DNA of 64,000 nucleotides from Nonomuraea sp. PA05 (GTDB lineage Bacteria > Actinomycetota > Actinomycetes > Streptosporangiales > Streptosporangiaceae). The DNA lies in the NCBI RefSeq assembly GCF_008086045.1, contig NZ_VSEY01000007.1, positions 248,001 to 312,000 on the forward strand. Direction: 5' to 3'. This document shows positions 61,743 through 64,000 of this stretch, piece by piece. A program made the position numbers and the translations under genes. The notes beneath the pieces were generated by a model. It searched no databases. It had not been told where the DNA came from and saw only the letters and a list, made by a program, of their open reading frames with translations. Each line of letters opens with the position of its first letter. The first letter of the stretch is position 1.

Positions 61743-62600
61743 ATGTCATCGATCTTGGAACGGCACGCGGTCGCCGTGGGCGGCCTCCTCGTGGGCGCGG
61801 GGCCCGCCGTGGTGATCGGCGACCGGGTGAGCCTGCGCGCGGACCCGCACGCGGATCCGCGGGCGGGGTTGCGGGCGGGGGTCACGCTCGCGGAGCCGGC
61901 CACGGCGGCCGACCTGCCCGCCATCGCCGAGCACGCGGCGGCCGTGGTGGTGGGCGCGTCGTGGACGCGTGACATCCCCCTCGTGCGCGCCGCCGCCGGG
62001 CTCGGGCTGCCCGTCGTCGTGGAGCGGAGGGCCGGCGCCTCCATGGAGGAGTGGCTGGGGCTGGCCGCCTACTGCGCGGGCGAGGGCGACGGCCGGGTGA
62101 TCCTCTGCGAGGCAGGCAGCCGCCCCGACCTGGCGCTCGTGCGGGCCGCGCGGGCCGCGTCAGGGCGTCCCGCGCTGGTGGACGTCTCGGCCGACATCGG
62201 CCTGTCGGCCGCCGCCGTCGCCGCGGGCGCCGACGGCCTGATCATCGGCACGGGGACGTCGTCCGGCGCGGAACGGCGGGTCGCCGAGGAGTCCGTGACC
62301 GTCGTCGGCGCGCTGCTGCGCGACGAGACGCCCGGTACGCTGCCCGAGTGCAGGCAGGCGATCGACCGGGTCGACGCCGCCCTCGCCACGCTGCTGGAGC
62401 GGCGCGCCGAGCTGGCCGGCATCGTGCAGCGGCTCAAGCCCGTGGGCGGGTTCGCCGGGCGCGACCTGGGCAGGGAGCGCGACGTGGTGGCCAGGATGGC
62501 CGTGCGGGCGCCCGCGCTGGGCGAGTCGCGGCTGTCGGCCATCATGAACGCCGTCATCGAGGCGGGGCTGCACCTTGCGGAGGAGCGTTCTGGCCGGTGA
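61743..62600 (+). CDS. Degenerate DAHP-synthase-like / chorismate mutase fusion
   Basis: 285 residues. The C-terminal 90 residues are an AroQ-type chorismate mutase: CRQAIDRVDAALATLLERRAEL with its Arg, QRLKPVGG with its Lys, RDLGRERD, and a final helix. Residues 1 to about 185 resemble the TIM barrel of DAHP synthase (VVVGASWTRDIPLVRAAAGL, VVVERRAGASMEEWLGLAAY, VILCEAGSRPD, AAVAAGADGLIIGTG), but key residues are gone: KRG reads ERR, CERG reads CEAG, and the metal-binding DPSH reads DVSA. The front part is thus probably non-catalytic and regulatory. ATG 61743 lies behind an attenuator; the frame from 61596 is leader. Confidence 0.82.
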   Translation: MSSILERHAVAVGGLLVGAGPAVVIGDRVSLRADPHADPRAGLRAGVTLAEPATAADLPAIAEHAAAVVVGASWTRDIPLVRAAAGLGLPVVVERRAGASMEEWLGLAAYCAGEGDGRVILCEAGSRPDLALVRAARAASGRPALVDVSADIGLSAAAVAAGADGLIIGTGTSSGAERRVAEESVTVVGALLRDETPGTLPECRQAIDRVDAALATLLERRAELAGIVQRLKPVGGFAGRDLGRERDVVARMAVRAPALGESRLSAIMNAVIEAGLHLAEERSGR

Positions 62601-63765
62601 CCAGGACGTTGTTCATCGGCCTGCCGGGGCCCGCGGCGATCTGCTTGGTGATCAGCTCGGCGAAGCGGCGGTACCCGTCACCCGTCGGATGGTAGCTGCG
62701 CGCGTTGACCCGCAGCGCGTCCATGTCCAGGGCCAGCCCGTTCAGGAACGGGCGCGGGCGGCCCACCTCGTGTCCGGTGAAGGCCTCGTAGGCGTCTACG
62801 TACTCGGCGCTCCCCGGCGCCCCGAAGGCCGCGATGGCCCGGTCGAAGTCCGCGACCACGGCGCCCACCGTGTCGTTGAGCCGCCGCGTCACGGTGTTCA
62901 GCCAGCGCTGGTCCGCCACGGTCAGGTTGTCGACGCCGCCCACCGGCTCCGCCGGGAACGGGCGCGGGTAGCCGAGCACGATGACGCGCGCTCCCGGCGC
63001 GCGCACGCGCACCTCCTTGAGCACCCTCAGCATGCTCGTGCGCAGCTCCTCGATGCGCCGGTTGACCGCCGCGTCCTGGTCGACGCAGGCGGACGACCAC
63101 GGGATCTTCACGATGCAGCCCGTCAGCACCCTGGTGAAGCCGGCGTCGTTGCCGCCGATGCTCAGCGTCACCAGGCTCGTCGCCGCGCTCACGCGGGTGA
63201 TTTGGGGCTGATGGCCGTACTGGCCTGACAGGAGCTGGCGGGTGGTGGCGCCGCTGCAGGCGTAGAACGCGGTCCCGCCGCCGAAGCGGTAGGCCCGGGC
63301 GACGAGCGGCACGTACGAGCCCTCCGAGCGGTGGCAGCGGTCGGCCCCGTCGTTGACCGGCGGCTGATCCAGCTCCCAGACGCCCTCGCCGGAGGAGTAG
63401 GAGTCGCCGAGCGCCACGTACGTGCCGCTCTGGGCCACCTGGACGGCCGTCAGCCTGGTCACCCGCGGTAACTCGCCCCGGGGCGCGGCGGCGGTGGGGC
63501 AGCCCGCGTCCAGCACGGCGCAGGCCAGCTTGGGGTAGAGGTCCAGCGGCAGGCACGCCACGGCCAGCGCGACGCCGATCGCGGCCGCGGCCGCCGCCCG
63601 GACGATCCGCCGCCTCGGAGCGTCTCGCGCGGCGTCGTCCCGCGCGAGGTCGTCCCGCGCGGCCTCGTCCCGTGCGGGTTCACCGCGTGCGACCTCGTCC
63701 CGTGCGGGTTCACCCCGTGCGGCCTCGTTCAGCACCGCCGCATCCCGTGTGACCTCGTCCAGCAC
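62554..63765 (-). CDS. SGNH/GDSL hydrolase with N-terminal repeat region
   Basis: 403 residues. N-terminal 50 residues are acidic/Arg repeats (ARGEPARDE, ARDDLARDD); then RRRIVRAAAAAAIGVALAV forms a signal or anchor helix (about 52-72). The catalytic domain shows ALGDSYSSGEG (Ser), IGGNDAGF (Asn), and HPTGDGYRRFAELI (His), the secreted SGNH lipase/esterase type with several cysteines. Substrate unknown. The GTG 63765 start is uncertain: GGGAGG is only 2 nt upstream, and later GTG codons in the repeat region are possible. The 3' end overlaps the convergent fusion gene by 47 nt. Confidence 0.88.
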   Translation of the reverse strand: MLDEVTRDAAVLNEAARGEPARDEVARGEPARDEAARDDLARDDAARDAPRRRIVRAAAAAAIGVALAVACLPLDLYPKLACAVLDAGCPTAAAPRGELPRVTRLTAVQVAQSGTYVALGDSYSSGEGVWELDQPPVNDGADRCHRSEGSYVPLVARAYRFGGGTAFYACSGATTRQLLSGQYGHQPQITRVSAATSLVTLSIGGNDAGFTRVLTGCIVKIPWSSACVDQDAAVNRRIEELRTSMLRVLKEVRVRAPGARVIVLGYPRPFPAEPVGGVDNLTVADQRWLNTVTRRLNDTVGAVVADFDRAIAAFGAPGSAEYVDAYEAFTGHEVGRPRPFLNGLALDMDALRVNARSYHPTGDGYRRFAELITKQIAAGPGRPMNNVLVTGQNAPPQGAAPPR

Positions 63766-63862
63766 GACCTCCCCGAGCGGTGACTCCTCTGCTGCGCCAT
63801 CGAGACTACCCAGCGGGGGCGTCCGCGCGGAGCTGTCGCGGGCGTGCGGAAAGGGGTCCTGT

Positions 63863-64000
63863 TCAGGCGCGGCGGCGGCGGACGGCGTACCAGCCGAGCG
63901 CGATGCCGGCCACGAGCAGCGGGATGAGGAAGAACGCCACCCGCTGGTCCTGGTCGGCGAACGGCATGAGCAGCACCACCAGCGCCAGGAACGCCAGGGT
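63863..64000 (-). CDS. C-terminal end of a small membrane protein (partial)
   Basis: 45 codons and a TGA are visible on the minus strand: two hydrophobic segments (LAFLALVVLLMPF and VAFFLIPLLVAGIALGWYAV) separated by ADQDQR, and a basic end VRRRRA. The rest lies beyond the window. No function can be given. It is 97 nt upstream of the SGNH gene on the same strand. Confidence 0.6.
   Translation of the reverse strand, partial: TLAFLALVVLLMPFADQDQRVAFFLIPLLVAGIALGWYAVRRRRA

Noticed and set aside
1..64000. tRNA, rRNA, integrase, transposase or attachment-site signals
   Set aside because: None could be recognised by eye; the window has even GC-rich coding style with no island-like segment of differing composition.

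Overview
This is a very GC-rich, gene-dense actinobacterial chromosome segment. The gene content fits a filamentous Streptosporangiales-type organism (Nonomuraea-like is my best guess from protein style, not a search result): an F420-type LLM oxidoreductase, DivIVA/SepF/YlmG polar-growth genes, a meso-diaminopimelate-type MurE, several PknB-like kinases, many GTG/TTG starts, and repeated leaderless start signals (TAnnnT ending 6-7 nt before the start codon). No rRNA, tRNA, IS element, prophage or CRISPR array was seen; most of the window is core chromosome.

Layout. 1-5.4 kb: end of a MpaB/DUF2236 oxygenase, then an FMN riboswitch and the riboflavin operon ribD-ribE-ribM(pnuC-like)-ribBA-ribH, nearly all genes overlapping by 1-4 nt. 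5.4-9.8 kb: a PH-domain membrane protein, a small unknown, and a four-gene set (MoxR-like ATPase, VWA protein, XdhC/CoxF, MobA-like nucleotidyltransferase) that normally matures molybdenum hydroxylases such as CO dehydrogenase, here without the enzyme genes. 9.8-14.2 kb: membrane endonuclease/phosphatase-fold protein, LLM oxidoreductase, dicarboxylate/amino-acid symporter, and a DUF2975/XRE pair with an operator-rich leaderless promoter. 14.3-21.1 kb: a membrane pseudokinase, Xaa-Pro peptidase, efp, nusB, a methyltransferase, dinB with an SOS box, and a DUF3040 protein. 21.3-26.0 kb (minus strand): MoxR, DUF58, TgpA-type transglutaminase.

26.4-46.5 kb is the division and cell wall (dcw) cluster: mraZ (with promoter and four 10-bp-spaced GTGG boxes), rsmH, ftsL, ftsI, murE, murF, mraY, murD, ftsW, murG, murC, ftsQ, ftsZ, yggS, sepF, ylmG, divIVA. 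It makes lipid II and the septal machinery. Unusual here are very long Arg-rich disordered N-termini on both FtsL and FtsI, a Gly-Pro-Gln pentapeptide insertion in MurF, the absence of pgeF/ylmD between ftsZ and yggS, and a palindromic half-site array upstream of ftsZ. Next to divIVA lies a 706-residue membrane protein with two Cys/His modules separated by a roughly 490-residue disordered linker.

48.7-54.6 kb: a probable decayed transporter remnant, ileS (minus strand, T-box controlled, with the swapped GxHH signature instead of HxGH), a DksA/TraR zinc protein, lspA and rluD. 54.6-61.5 kb (minus strand): kinase, kinase, AraC regulator, AzlC, AzlD, kinase in one closely packed array; the first two kinases share a duplicated extracellular domain. 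61.5-64 kb: a leaderless aromatic-codon leader peptide with an attenuator-type terminator in front of a degenerate DAHP-synthase/chorismate-mutase fusion, then an SGNH hydrolase and the end of a small membrane protein on the minus strand.
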